In this document: piece after piece, positions 24,954 through 33,804 of the stretch
How positions within the stretch are numbered: the stretch's first letter is position 1
Layout of the letters: each line of letters starts with the position of its first letter
Source: Streptomyces sp. NRRL F-2664
GTDB lineage: Bacteria > Actinomycetota > Actinomycetes > Streptomycetales > Streptomycetaceae
DNA length: 64,000 bases
Assembly: GCF_000719345.1 (NCBI RefSeq)
Contig: NZ_JOFX01000003.1
Coordinates: 186,001 to 250,000, forward strand
Direction of reading: 5' to 3'
Made by a program: the position numbers and the translations under genes
Notes under the pieces: generated by a model
What the model was told of the DNA's origin: nothing
What the model saw: the letters and a program-made list of their open reading frames with translations, nothing else
Databases searched by the model: none

Positions 24954-26141
24954 CTACAGGACGTCGGTGAACAGCAGTCGGTTGGGGGTGCCGGGGCCGG
25001 TTGCGGCCAGGAGGTCCTCCGTGGACCTCTCGACGAGCCGGCCGGCCACTTGCGCGGGCGTGGCCGCCGGGTGGGCCGCCTTGTGGAGGGCGGCCGCCCC
25101 GGTGGCGTGGGGGGCGGCCATGGAGGTGCCGTCCAGGGCGACGGTGCCGCCGCCGAGGAGCGCCGAGTCGATCTGCTCGCCGGGGGCGTGGATCTCGACG
25201 CAAGGGCCGTGGTTGGAGAAGCCGGACTGCTCGTCGGCCCGGTTGCTCGCGGCGACCGTCAGCACCCCGTCCGCCGAGGCCGGGGAGACCGTGCAGGCGT
25301 CGGCCGCGGAGTTGCCGGCAGCCACCACCGGGAGGGTGCCCGCCGCGGCGACGGCGGTAGCGGCGCCGTTCACGGCGTCGGAGCGGCTCCCGCCGAGGGA
25401 GACGTTCAGGACGGCCGGCTGCCTGGCGTTCCGCGCGACCCAGTCCAGCCCGGCCACGACCGCGGAGTACTCGCCCCGGCCGTCGCAGCCGAGGACGCGG
25501 ACGCTGACCAGGCGAACGGCGCGCGCGACGCCGTACGTCCGGCCGCCGACGGTGCCCGCCACATGGGTGCCGTGGCCCTCGCAGTCCCGCCCGTCGCCGC
25601 CGTCGCCGACGGCGTCGAATCCGGGCTCGGCGCGGCCCTCGAACTCGGGGTGGTCGTAGTCGATCCCGGTGTCCAGGATGTACACGGTCACCCCGGCGCC
25701 GTCGCCGGGCGCGGTGAAGTCGCCGTCGAGCGGGAGGGTCCGCTGGTCGATGCGGTCCAGGCCCCAGGTGGGGGCGGAGGCGCGGGCGGCGGGCAGGGCC
25801 GCGGGACCGACCGGGGTGGGCGGGGCGGAGACCTCCGCGTCCGCCTCCACGGAGCGGACGCCGGGGGTGGTGCGGACGGCGTCGAGCTGTTGCGGGCCCA
25901 GTGTGACGGCGAAGCCGTTCATCGCGGACCCGTACACGAAGGTGGGCGCGAGCCCGAGCCGTTCGGCGAGCGCGGCGGCGTCCACTCCCTCGTCGAGGCT
26001 GACGATGTACTTGCCGGGAACGGCGGCGGCGGACGCGAGGAGCGGAGCCCGTACGGGTTCCGGTACGTCCGCGGCGGCGCCGGTCGGTGCGGGGGCCGCC
26101 GCGAGCAGGGCCGCGGCGGTCAGACGTACGAGCAGGCGCAT
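24954..26141 (-). CDS. Secreted subtilisin-like serine protease (S8, proteinase K/aqualysin type)
   Basis: 395 residues from the ATG at 26141, with GGGAG 8 nt upstream. Signal peptide (LLVRLTAAALLAAAPAP), I9 inhibitor propeptide (GKYIVSLDEGVDAAALAERL), then the catalytic domain with Asp in YILDTGIDYDHP, His in CEGHGTHVAGT, oxyanion Asn in AAGNSAAD and Ser in DGTSMAAPH. It should be exported, self-processed and act as an extracellular endopeptidase. It lies behind a strong terminator, so it is transcribed on its own. Confidence 0.92.
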   Translation of the reverse strand: MRLLVRLTAAALLAAAPAPTGAAADVPEPVRAPLLASAAAVPGKYIVSLDEGVDAAALAERLGLAPTFVYGSAMNGFAVTLGPQQLDAVRTTPGVRSVEADAEVSAPPTPVGPAALPAARASAPTWGLDRIDQRTLPLDGDFTAPGDGAGVTVYILDTGIDYDHPEFEGRAEPGFDAVGDGGDGRDCEGHGTHVAGTVGGRTYGVARAVRLVSVRVLGCDGRGEYSAVVAGLDWVARNARQPAVLNVSLGGSRSDAVNGAATAVAAAGTLPVVAAGNSAADACTVSPASADGVLTVAASNRADEQSGFSNHGPCVEIHAPGEQIDSALLGGGTVALDGTSMAAPHATGAAALHKAAHPAATPAQVAGRLVERSTEDLLAATGPGTPNRLLFTDVL

Positions 26142-26288
26142 GGAGGTGCTCCCCGGGTGGCCGGCGGTCGTCGGGAGACGGCCGCGTCCCCGCCGGTGCT
26201 CGGGCGCGGCCTCCCTCTCCTTCGGACGGGCCCCGGGAGGGCTTGAGGGGAGCGTCCCCGCTTGGCCCAGTGCCTCCACCGGGCACAG

Positions 26289-26340
26289 CGGCCGGGCGGG
26301 GCGGACACGGCGCCGGTGCCGTGACCGCCCCGCCCGGCCG
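26289..26340 (-). terminator. Long 16-bp hairpin after the vWA operon
   Basis: CGGCCGGGCGGGGCGG (26289-26304) pairs exactly with 26325-26340. The loop contains an inner CACGGC/GCCGTG hairpin. It separates the vWA operon end (26350) from the protease gene. Confidence 0.8.
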
Positions 26341-26349
26341 GGTGAGCCG

Positions 26350-27162
26350 TCAGGCGCCGGGCGGCACCCGGGACGGGCGGCCCCGCCCGCGCGTCAGGGC
26401 GTACCCGAAGACGCCCGCGAGCGCCCCGAGCACTCCGCCCGCCGCGGTCCACAGCCAGCGGTCCGACCACCAGCCGCCGGACCAGCCGTCCTCCGGTTCG
26501 CGCAGGGTGCCGGTCACGGTGCCGGCGACCAGCGGCCGGGCGAGGGCGCCGTCCACCGCGTGGGCGCCGCCCTCCTCCCGCACGTCGGCCTCGACGGCGG
26601 CCCGCACCGGCAGACCCAGGTCCTCCTCCGGCAGGTCGAGGACCGTCAGGCGGACGTAGTAGCTGCCGGGCAGCGGGTCGTTGGCCCACGGCTCGGCGCC
26701 CGCGCGGACGGTGCGCAGGGTGCAGGACAGTTCGACGGAGGCGGCCTCCTTGGCCGCTGCCCGGCTCTGCGTCCCGTAGGTGCAGGCCTGGCGGCGGCGC
26801 AGTCCGTCGTACACGTCGAGCTGCCAGGTCGACGCGCCGTGCCGGGCGGCGGACTCGGGCAGGGTGACGGCGGCCCGGACGGTGACGCGCTGCTGTGCGT
26901 CGATGGGGAGCACCCAGTACAGGTAGTCGCCGCTGGAGGCGTCGGCAGTGGCCTTCTGGCCGGGCCGGAACGGTGTCGCGGTGCGGAAGCTCGTGCCGGC
27001 CTCGGTCGGCGCGGACTCCGCTGCGGCCCCGCCCGTGGCCTTGCCGGTGGAAGCGCTCGGCGACGGGGTGTCCGCGACGGCCGGGCCCGCGGCCGTACCG
27101 GCCACCGCGAGGGCGGCGGCGGCCGCGAGCAGGCTCGCGGTCAGTGTGCGTACGGTACGCAT
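26350..27162 (-). CDS. Membrane-anchored secreted protein, partner of the vWA protein
   Basis: 270 residues. Signal peptide (TLTASLLAAAAALAVAG), a beta-rich outer domain (SGDYLYWVLPIDAQQRVTVRA, GSYYVRLTVLDL) and a C-terminal membrane segment (WTAAGGVLGALAGVFGYAL) with a basic tail. The ATG overlaps the vWA stop as ATGA, so the two are translated together and probably work together at the cell surface. Both contain a YxxVxxxxGQ-like domain, perhaps a shared fold. No known function. Confidence 0.8.
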   Translation of the reverse strand: MRTVRTLTASLLAAAAALAVAGTAAGPAVADTPSPSASTGKATGGAAAESAPTEAGTSFRTATPFRPGQKATADASSGDYLYWVLPIDAQQRVTVRAAVTLPESAARHGASTWQLDVYDGLRRRQACTYGTQSRAAAKEAASVELSCTLRTVRAGAEPWANDPLPGSYYVRLTVLDLPEEDLGLPVRAAVEADVREEGGAHAVDGALARPLVAGTVTGTLREPEDGWSGGWWSDRWLWTAAGGVLGALAGVFGYALTRGRGRPSRVPPGA

Positions 27163-28442
27163 CAGTTGGTCCTCCAGACGGAGATGCGCCAGCGCGAGAC
27201 CCATCCCCACACCAGGCCGGCGAGCAGTCCGGCCAGCACCAGCACGGCCAGTGTCCACCAGCCGCGTCCGAGGCCGAATGCCGCGGCGTCGGAGTCGCTG
27301 CCGGGGCCGTCCACGACGTCGATGGTCAGCTCGACGGGCATGCCGGGGGTGGTCTTGACGGACGCGGGAGCGGAGAAGGAGTTGCTGACCTGGAGGCAGA
27401 CGGTCTCCGCCGCGGGCTTCGCGTCCCCGTCCGTGTCGTCGTCGGTCTCTGCCTTGGGGTAGCGCAGGCCGGTGGACAGCACGTCGGTACGGCCGGCGCC
27501 CGCCTCGGAGCCGCGTACGATCTCCCGCCCGTGGACGGTCGTGGCGCGCAGCAGGACGCCGTAGTCGTTGTTGACCGCCCGGTCGGCGCCGATGCTCACC
27601 GAGGCGCGCAGCTCCTGGCCGGGAAGGACGTCCACCCGGTACCAGCGGTGCTCGCCGAAGGTCTCGCGGTCGCTGTAGAGGCCGGGCTTCAGCTGCGGGG
27701 CGCCGGCGCACTGCCGGGCGCCCTCGGTCGCCACGGGGTTGACGACGGGGTCGGCGGCCCGGTCGACGAGTTGCCGGACCCTGCCGGAGAGTTCGGCCTT
27801 GTGCTGCACGGAGGTGTACGTGCCGCCGGTGGCCTCTGCGATGCAGGTCAGCTGGGCCCGGGTCTTGGCGTCCGGGACCAGGCCGAGGGTGTCGATGACC
27901 AGGTGGATGCCCTTGGCGGCGATGTCGCGGGCCACTTCGCACGGGTCGAGCGGGGCGCAGGTGTCCTCGCCGTCCGTGATGAGCACGATCCGCTTGGTGG
28001 CGTTGCCGCCCTCCAGGTCCTGGGCGGCTCCGAGCAGGGCGGGGCCGATGGGGGTCCAGCCGGTCGGGGCGAGCGTCGCGACGGCGGCCTTGGCCTCGGT
28101 CCGGTCGAGGGGGCCCACCTTGTAGAGCTGCTTGGTGTCCTTGCAGCCGAGCGTCCGGTCGTCACCGGCGTAGTCGGCGCCCAGGGTCCGTATACCGAGG
28201 CGGACTTCGGCGGGTACGGCGTCGATGACCTCGTTGAAGGCCTGCTTGGCAGCGGCCATCCGGGACTGGCCGTCGATGTCCGCGGCCCGCATGGAGCCGC
28301 TGACGTCCAGGACGAGGTCGACCTTGGGGGGCTCCTTCGCCGTCGGTTCGTCGGCGGCTGTGGCGCTCGCCGGGAAGAGCCCGACGGCCAGGGCCGCGAA
28401 CAGGCCGCACGCCCTGGCCGCAAGCCGTTTTCTAGTGATCAT
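27162..28442 (-). CDS. Secreted, membrane-anchored vWA-domain protein
   Basis: 426 residues from the ATG at 28442. Signal peptide (ARACGLFAALAVGLFPASATA), then a von Willebrand A domain with a MIDAS motif DVSGSM, TGWTPIG and ITDGEDTC, which should bind a divalent metal and protein ligands. A beta-rich region follows, then a C-terminal membrane segment (WWTLAVLVLAGLLAGLVWGWV). The promoter directly at the ATG indicates a leaderless transcript. It heads the two-gene operon. Confidence 0.88.
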   Translation of the reverse strand: MITRKRLAARACGLFAALAVGLFPASATAADEPTAKEPPKVDLVLDVSGSMRAADIDGQSRMAAAKQAFNEVIDAVPAEVRLGIRTLGADYAGDDRTLGCKDTKQLYKVGPLDRTEAKAAVATLAPTGWTPIGPALLGAAQDLEGGNATKRIVLITDGEDTCAPLDPCEVARDIAAKGIHLVIDTLGLVPDAKTRAQLTCIAEATGGTYTSVQHKAELSGRVRQLVDRAADPVVNPVATEGARQCAGAPQLKPGLYSDRETFGEHRWYRVDVLPGQELRASVSIGADRAVNNDYGVLLRATTVHGREIVRGSEAGAGRTDVLSTGLRYPKAETDDDTDGDAKPAAETVCLQVSNSFSAPASVKTTPGMPVELTIDVVDGPGSDSDAAAFGLGRGWWTLAVLVLAGLLAGLVWGWVSRWRISVWRTN

Positions 28443-28448
28443 CGCCGG

Positions 28449-28477
28449 ATCGTATTGAGGATCGTCCGGCAATCCAA
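28449..28477 (-). promoter_or_regulatory. Promoter of the vWA operon
   Basis: On the minus strand TTGGAT (28472-28477), 17 bp, TACGAT (28449-28454), six bases, ATG at 28442. A good housekeeping-type promoter giving a leaderless mRNA. Confidence 0.7.
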
Positions 28478-28533
28478 AAACATGACGGAGCAGACCGGCC
28501 GATATCCGGATGCGCGCGCCGGCGCCGCCCGCC

Positions 28534-28539
28534 TACGCT
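28534..28539 (+). promoter_or_regulatory. -10 box of a leaderless DUF6204-like gene
   Basis: TACGCT, six bases, then the ATG at 28546. No clear -35. Confidence 0.45.
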
Positions 28540-28545
28540 GCCGGG

Positions 28546-28911
28546 ATGAGTACCCGTACCTTCCGTATCACCGTCCGGGGCGCGTTCGACGGGCTGACCG
28601 GCGACCAGCGGGCCGAGCTGCTCGCGGCCGCGCCGGAGCACGACATGCTGCGTGCGGAGTTCACCGCCGAGGGGCACCTGACGTACGACCTCGCGGCCCG
28701 TCCCTTCTTCACCTTCCGCTTCCTGGATGCGGGCGAGGCGGAGGAGGACATCCTCGACGCGACGGCGCGGGCGGAGCTGGCTGCGGAGTGCTGGTTGACG
28801 GAGCGCGGTTACGGTTTCAAGCAGATGCGGTCGCAGGCGCAGGACCTGTCGCTGGCGCCTCTGGGCAAGCGGCAGCGCCGCGAGGCGGCGCGCGCCGGGG
28901 CAGGGCACTGA
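28546..28911 (+). CDS. DUF6204-family small protein
   Basis: 121 residues. RTFRITVRGAFDGLTGDQRAELL and YDLAARPFFTFRF follow a family common in Streptomyces; I assign it from memory of the pattern. A ferredoxin-like alpha/beta fold is plausible. No active-site motif. Divergent from the vWA operon. Confidence 0.7.
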   Translation: MSTRTFRITVRGAFDGLTGDQRAELLAAAPEHDMLRAEFTAEGHLTYDLAARPFFTFRFLDAGEAEEDILDATARAELAAECWLTERGYGFKQMRSQAQDLSLAPLGKRQRREAARAGAGH

Positions 28912-28987
28912 GCGGGGCCGGGCCCTGACCGCGGTGGGGAGCGACCGGGGCGGGGCCTCGACCGGTCGGGGTCGGGCGGTCCCGCCA

Positions 28988-29035
28988 GGTCGGGCGGCCG
29001 GTCAGGGTCGGGCGGCCGGTCAGGGTCGGGCGGCG
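28988..29035. repeat. 18-bp tandem repeat between convergent genes
   Basis: About 2.6 copies of GGTCGGGCGGCCGGTCAG (28988-29005, 29006-29023, partial from 29024). It covers the stop codon of the monooxygenase gene. Confidence 0.8.
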
Positions 29036-30648
29036 GGGGCGAAGACGGTCGAGAGGTGTGCGGTCAGTCGCTGCGCGTCCGGCGGGCAGTGCCGGGCGCC
29101 GAGGTATCCGTCCGGGCGCACCAGGAACGCGGTCGGCTCCTCGGCGGCGTAGATGCGGGCGAACTCGCCGCCGGTGTCGTGGTAGGCCGGCAGGGGGACC
29201 GGGCCGGGCGGGGTGCCGGCCGGCAGGACGACGCACGTGTCGACCCGGCCGCCCGAGGATTCCCGTGCGGTGCGGGCCAGTTCGTCGAGGCCGGTCCCGT
29301 AGAGCAGCAGGACGTGTTCGCGCTCGCGCAGCAGGTCGGCGAGCCGCAGCGGTACGGCAGCCACTGGCGAGGTGAGGCCGCCGCAGTCCGGGGCCCGGTC
29401 GCCCGGCCGGGGACCGGGGCCCTCTCCGGGCGGGTCGACGACGGGACTTCCCCGGTAGCCGACGAGCAGTTGGGCCTCGCGCAGCGTCAGGGTGGCGGGG
29501 TCCTCGGGGTCGGACTGGACGCCCTGGGCGGAGGCGTGGCGCACCGTGCGGCCGACGACCTCCTCGCCGACCGGACGGCGTTCGGCGTCGTAGCTGGGCA
29601 GGAGGCCGGGGTGGGCGGCGCCCTGGACGGCCAGGGCGAGCTTCCAGGCCAGGTTCCAGGCGTCCTGGATGCCAGTGTTCATGCCCTGGGCGCCCGTCGG
29701 CGGGTGGATGTGCGCGGCGTCCCCGGCGACGAACACCCGGCCGGTTCCGTAGCGGTCGACGATGCGGTGGCTGATGCGGAACACCGATGACCAGCGGATG
29801 CGGGAGGCGGTGGTGGGGGTCGGCGAGAGCCGGTCGAGGACGGTCTGGATGTCCGCGAGGTGCGGGGCCCGTGCGCTCCGGAGGCCGTGTTCGACCCCGT
29901 CGGCGTCGACGGGGGCCTGCTGGGCGGTGGACAGTTCCGGTGGCACCTTCATGGACATCCGGTAGCGGCCGCGGCCGGGCAGCGGGATGCACACGAGGAT
30001 GTCGTCGACGGCGCCAGCGCCGTCCAGGTGCATGGCGCGCAGACCGTACCCGTAGGGCTGCTCCCAGTCGACCTCGACGTCGGCGAGCATGTACTCCTCG
30101 GGGAGGGCCCCGCCCTCGAAGGAGAGCCCGAGCCCCTTGCGGACGGTGCTGTGGGCGCCGTCGCAGCCGACCAGGTAGCGGGTGCGCAGCTCCTCCTCGG
30201 CGCCGGAGGGGGTGCGCAGCAGGCTGGTGACGCCGTCGGCGTCCTGGCGGAAGGACACCAGTTCGGTGCCGCGTTCGACGGCGGTCCCCCAGCGGGCCAG
30301 GTGTTCGCCGAGGATGCGCTCGGTCTCGTACTGCGGGAGCGCGGCGAAGCGGTAGGGCACTTCGGGCGGCAGGGCCAGGTCGATGCGGGGTTGCTCGGCG
30401 CCGTTGACGTAGGTGAGCTGTCCGCGCAGGGGGACGGCGGCGTCCAGGACGGCGCGGAGCGTCCCCATGCGGTCCCAGATCTCCAGGGTGCGCGGCTGGA
30501 TGCCCACGGCCTTCGCGAACGGCAGCGGTGCGGGGAGCCGGTCGACGATCCGGCAGGAGACGCCGCGCCGGCGGAGTTCCGCGGCGGCGGTCAGGCCGAT
30601 CGGGCCGGCGCCCACGACCAGGACGTCCGTCGTGCTGTTGTGCGCCAC
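29020..30648 (-). CDS. FAD-dependent aromatic monooxygenase (PheA/TfdB type)
   Basis: 542 residues from a GTG with GGGAGG 7 nt upstream. The N-terminal dinucleotide fold VVGAGPIGLTAA, the DG motif GCDGAHSTVRK and the FAD GDAAHIHPPTGAQGMNTG are complete; the last ~150 residues form the thioredoxin-like C-terminal domain. Such enzymes hydroxylate phenolic or polyketide rings with NAD(P)H and O2. Substrate unknown; no biosynthetic neighbours, though a peroxide-resistance pair follows. Confidence 0.88.
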   Translation of the reverse strand: MAHNSTTDVLVVGAGPIGLTAAAELRRRGVSCRIVDRLPAPLPFAKAVGIQPRTLEIWDRMGTLRAVLDAAVPLRGQLTYVNGAEQPRIDLALPPEVPYRFAALPQYETERILGEHLARWGTAVERGTELVSFRQDADGVTSLLRTPSGAEEELRTRYLVGCDGAHSTVRKGLGLSFEGGALPEEYMLADVEVDWEQPYGYGLRAMHLDGAGAVDDILVCIPLPGRGRYRMSMKVPPELSTAQQAPVDADGVEHGLRSARAPHLADIQTVLDRLSPTPTTASRIRWSSVFRISHRIVDRYGTGRVFVAGDAAHIHPPTGAQGMNTGIQDAWNLAWKLALAVQGAAHPGLLPSYDAERRPVGEEVVGRTVRHASAQGVQSDPEDPATLTLREAQLLVGYRGSPVVDPPGEGPGPRPGDRAPDCGGLTSPVAAVPLRLADLLREREHVLLLYGTGLDELARTARESSGGRVDTCVVLPAGTPPGPVPLPAYHDTGGEFARIYAAEEPTAFLVRPDGYLGARHCPPDAQRLTAHLSTVFAPAARP

Positions 30649-30735
30649 GGGCGCCTCCCGGCGTACGGCCCCCCGTCCGAGTCTGTGACTCCATGGTGGC
30701 CGTGCGCCGGGTGCACGGCATCTCCGCCGGCCCGG

Positions 30736-31146
30736 TTACTCGACGACGAGGTCCACCTCGATGTTGCCGCGGGTGGCGCGGGAGTACGGGCAGACCTCGT
30801 GGGCCTGCTTGACCAGCAGCGCGCCCGTCTCGCCGGCCAGGGAGTCCGGGAGCTCGACGCGCAGGGTGACGCCGAGGCCGAAGCCGGCGCCGTCCTTGCC
30901 GATGGAGACCTCCGCGGTGACCGAGGCCTCGCTGGTGTCGACCTTGGCCTGGCGGCCGACCAGGCCGAGGGCGCTGGCGAAGCAGGCGGCGTAGCCCGCG
31001 GCGAAGAGCTGCTCGGGGTTGGTGCCCTGCCCGTTGCCGCCCAGCGCCGGGGGCATGGCCAGGGCGAGGTCGAGCTGGCCGTCGGAGCTGACGGTGCGGC
31101 CCTCGCGGCCGTTGGCGGTGGCGACAGCGGTGTAGAGCGCGTCCAT
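30736..31146 (-). CDS. ohr: Organic hydroperoxide resistance protein (OsmC/Ohr family)
   Basis: 136 residues, the normal length. Both catalytic cysteines are present (GYAACFASAL and HEVCPYSRAT), with the Ohr-type NPEQLFAAGY. It reduces organic peroxides using dithiol cofactors. It is divergent from an OhrR-type regulator, and the shared region holds the expected palindrome. Confidence 0.93.
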   Translation of the reverse strand: MDALYTAVATANGREGRTVSSDGQLDLALAMPPALGGNGQGTNPEQLFAAGYAACFASALGLVGRQAKVDTSEASVTAEVSIGKDGAGFGLGVTLRVELPDSLAGETGALLVKQAHEVCPYSRATRGNIEVDLVVE

Positions 31147-31218
31147 GAGAGTTCCTCTCGCAGAAATGAACCGGTGCGGCGGCCGGTGCTCGACCGCGCT
31201 CCACCAGTAGAGCACGCA

Positions 31219-31240
31219 ATTCAGTTGTGCACAACTCAAT
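31219..31240. promoter_or_regulatory. OhrR operator palindrome
   Basis: AGTTGTGCACAACT (31223-31236) is a perfect palindrome, and the flanking ATTC/CAAT extend it to 22 bp with one mismatched pair. It lies between ohr and ohrR and touches the -35 position of ohrR. Confidence 0.8.
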
Positions 31241-31260
31241 GCCGTACCGCCTTCTCCGGG

Positions 31261-31266
31261 TACACT
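31261..31266 (+). promoter_or_regulatory. -10 box of ohrR
   Basis: TACACT, seven bases, then the ATG at 31274: a leaderless start, about 20 bp from the operator. Confidence 0.55.
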
Positions 31267-31273
31267 GGCCGAC

Positions 31274-31792
31274 ATGACCGAGCAACCCCTCGCGACCCGT
31301 GCCGAGCAGGACTTCCTGCGCCTCGACGGCCAGATCTGCTTCGCGCTGAACGCCGCGAGCAGGGCCTTCGGGGGCCTCTACCGCGTGGTGCTGAAAGACC
31401 TGGGGCTGACCTACCCGCAGTACCTGGTGATGCTGGTGCTGTGGGAGCACGGCGAGATGCCCGTCAAGGAGATCGGGCAGCATCTGCGGCTGGACTCGGG
31501 CACCCTGTCGCCGCTGCTCAAGCGGCTGGAAGCGGCCGGACTGGTGCGCCGCGAGCGCAGCACGCGGGACGAGCGCTCCGTGCGCGCCGGCCTGACGCCG
31601 GAGGGTGCGGCGCTGCGCGCCCGCGCGGTGGAGGTGCCGCGGCGGATCGCGGAGGCCACCGGCTTCGATCTGGCCGAGGTCGTCGACCTCCAGACCCGGC
31701 TGAGCCGGCTCACCGCCGCACTGGACGCCGCCATGCCCGTGGAGGAGGCGCGGGAGACGCGCGAGGAGCCACGCGCGGCGCGGGAGGCGTAG
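31274..31792 (+). CDS. ohrR: MarR-family peroxide sensor OhrR
   Basis: 172 residues. The sensing cysteine is in DGQICFALNAASR near residue 22, as in one-Cys OhrR proteins, and the winged helix includes LDSGTLSPLLKRLEAAGLV. Oxidation of that cysteine releases the repressor from the ohr/ohrR operator. The C-terminal 20 residues (EEARETREEPRAAREA) are an acidic/basic extension. Confidence 0.9.
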   Translation: MTEQPLATRAEQDFLRLDGQICFALNAASRAFGGLYRVVLKDLGLTYPQYLVMLVLWEHGEMPVKEIGQHLRLDSGTLSPLLKRLEAAGLVRRERSTRDERSVRAGLTPEGAALRARAVEVPRRIAEATGFDLAEVVDLQTRLSRLTAALDAAMPVEEARETREEPRAAREA

Positions 31793-31846
31793 CCGACGTC
31801 CGGGACGGACACTGGGGCCACCGACCCGAACGGCAGGAGGCCGCCG

Positions 31847-32881
31847 ATGGACCCGGTCGCCGCGCTGGACCGGATCGCGTTCCTGCTGGAGCGCGCGCTG
31901 GCGCCCACCTACCGGGTGCGGGCGTTCCGCACCGCATCCGCGGCCGTCGCCCGCATGGGCGGCGAGGAGGTGGCCCGGCGGGCCGCCGCCGGCTCGCTGG
32001 AGGCCGTCAAGGGCCTCGGCCCCAAGACGGCCAAGGTCGTGCAGGAGGCCCTCGCCGGCGCGGTGCCGTCCTATCTGCAGGCCCTGGAGGACGAGGCCGC
32101 CGCGCACCCGGACGGCCCACCGGCCTCCCCCGCCGCGACCGCGCTGCGGGCGGCGCTGCGCGGGGACTGCCACCTGCACTCGGACTGGTCGGACGGCGGC
32201 AGCCCGATCGAGGCGATGGGCCGGGCGGCAGCCGATCTCGGCCACGACTGGGCGGTACTGACCGACCACTCGCCGCGCCTGACGGTCGCGCGCGGACTGT
32301 CCCCCGAGCGGCTGCGCGAGCAGCTCGACGTGGTGGCCGGGCTCAATGCCGCCTGGGCACCCTTCCGGCTGCTCACCGGGATCGAGTGCGACATCCTCGA
32401 CGACGGCTCCCTCGACCAGGAGCCGGAGCTGCTGGAACGGCTCGATCTCGTGGTCGGCTCCGTCCACTCGAAATTGCGGATGGACGCTCCCGCGATGACG
32501 CGGCGCATGGTGGCGGCCGTACGCAATCCGCTCATGGACGTCCTCGGCCACTGCACGGGCCGGCTGGTGACCGGCCGCGGCCGCCCCGAGTCGCAGTTCG
32601 ACGCGGAGGCCGTGTTCGCGGCCTGCGCGGAGGCCGGTACCGCGGTGGAGATCAACAGCCGGCCGGAGCGGCTGGACCCGCCGAAGCGGCTGCTGCGGCT
32701 GGCCGTGACGGCCGGGACCTTCTTCGCGATCGACACGGACGCCCACGCCCCGGGACAGCTGGACTGGCAGATCCTCGGCTGCGAACGCGCCGTCGCATGC
32801 GGCGTCCCGACCGGCCGGATCGTCAACACCTGGTCGGCCGACGACCTCCTCGCCTGGACCCGCACCCGCCGCGCACCGTAG
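31847..32881 (+). CDS. HhH-PHP phosphoesterase, PolX-C-terminus-like
   Basis: 344 residues; GCAGGAGG precedes the ATG. An N-terminal helix-hairpin-helix (VKGLGPKTAKVVQEAL, about 53-68) is followed by a PHP domain with metal ligands in CHLHSDWSDG, LTDHS, GIECDI, VGSVHS, LGHCTG and DTDAHAP. This is the exonuclease half of family X DNA polymerases without the polymerase. It may be a 3'-5' exonuclease or phosphatase in DNA repair. A stand-alone arrangement is known in actinobacteria. Confidence 0.82.
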   Translation: MDPVAALDRIAFLLERALAPTYRVRAFRTASAAVARMGGEEVARRAAAGSLEAVKGLGPKTAKVVQEALAGAVPSYLQALEDEAAAHPDGPPASPAATALRAALRGDCHLHSDWSDGGSPIEAMGRAAADLGHDWAVLTDHSPRLTVARGLSPERLREQLDVVAGLNAAWAPFRLLTGIECDILDDGSLDQEPELLERLDLVVGSVHSKLRMDAPAMTRRMVAAVRNPLMDVLGHCTGRLVTGRGRPESQFDAEAVFAACAEAGTAVEINSRPERLDPPKRLLRLAVTAGTFFAIDTDAHAPGQLDWQILGCERAVACGVPTGRIVNTWSADDLLAWTRTRRAP

Positions 32882-32913
32882 CCCCGTCCGCCACCGCGAA
32901 CGCGGCGCACTTC

Positions 32914-33798
32914 TCAGGGGCGCAGTTCGACGGCCAGGAGGACCACGTCCGCCCCGGCCACCGCCATCACCGTGCGGAAGGGGAGCCTGCCCGCGGGACG
33001 GCGGGACGCCAGCAGCAGGGCCGCGGAGGTCGCGGCGAGCAGGGCCCATCCGTACGCCGTCACCCGGCCCGGCGGTCCGGCCACCAGGGCCGCGGCCGAG
33101 GCCAGGACGAGCACCCCGGCCACGGCGGCCGAGCGGCGGGCACCGAGCCGCTGGGGCAGCCCCGCCACACCGGTGGCCAGGTCGTCGTCGATGTCGGGCA
33201 GCACGTTGGCGAAATGGGCGCCCGCGCCGAGCAGGGCCGCTGCCGCCATCAGCCAGGGCGGCGGCCAGGGCGCACCGGGCAGGCCGAGGGTGACGAAGGC
33301 GGGCAGCAGGCCGAAGGCGACGGCGTACGGGGCCCAGGAGAGGGCCGTGCCCTTCAACCGGAGGTTGTACGCCCAGGCGGCCGCCACGCAGGCCAGGTGT
33401 ACGACGCCGGCGAGGAGGCCGGCCGACAGGGACAGCGGCACGCAGACCAGGAGGGCCACCGCGGCCGCCCGGGCCACGGCGGCGGCCGGGACCGTACCGG
33501 CGACCAGGGGTTTGTCCCGTCGGCCCGCGAGCAGGTCGCGCCGCAGGTCGGCGCGGTCGTTGCACCAGCCCACCGAGAGCTGTCCGGCGGCCACGGCCCC
33601 CGCGGCGAGGGCGATTCCCGGCGGCCCGTGTCCCGCGGCGGCCGCCAGGACGGCGGTGAAGGCCGTCACCGCCACGGCGGGGAGCGGGTGACACGCCGCC
33701 GACAGCCCGGCCAGGGTGGAAAGGGTACGTCGGGTGCGGGCGGCGGCTCCGCTTGCGGGACCGCCTCCGCCGTCGGTGGTCTGCGTTCGCACGGGCAC
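32914..33798 (-). CDS. UbiA-family prenyltransferase
   Basis: 294 residues from a GTG, with about 8 membrane segments. Both aspartate-rich Mg-diphosphate motifs are present: NDRADLRRD and DIDDDLATG. It joins an isoprenoid chain to an aromatic or other acceptor within the membrane. It is divergent from a type III PKS operon and shares its 76-bp upstream region with it, so a prenylated phenolic product is likely. TAGCGT six bases before the GTG indicates a leaderless mRNA. Confidence 0.85.
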   Translation of the reverse strand: MPVRTQTTDGGGGPASGAAARTRRTLSTLAGLSAACHPLPAVAVTAFTAVLAAAAGHGPPGIALAAGAVAAGQLSVGWCNDRADLRRDLLAGRRDKPLVAGTVPAAAVARAAAVALLVCVPLSLSAGLLAGVVHLACVAAAWAYNLRLKGTALSWAPYAVAFGLLPAFVTLGLPGAPWPPPWLMAAAALLGAGAHFANVLPDIDDDLATGVAGLPQRLGARRSAAVAGVLVLASAAALVAGPPGRVTAYGWALLAATSAALLLASRRPAGRLPFRTVMAVAGADVVLLAVELRP

Positions 33799-33804
33799 GG
33801 CGAC

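Noticed and set aside
22168..26286. Long minus-strand open frame opposite the carboxypeptidase and through the protease gene
   Set aside because: Low-complexity Arg/Gly product; the S11 and S8 motifs lie in the other frames.
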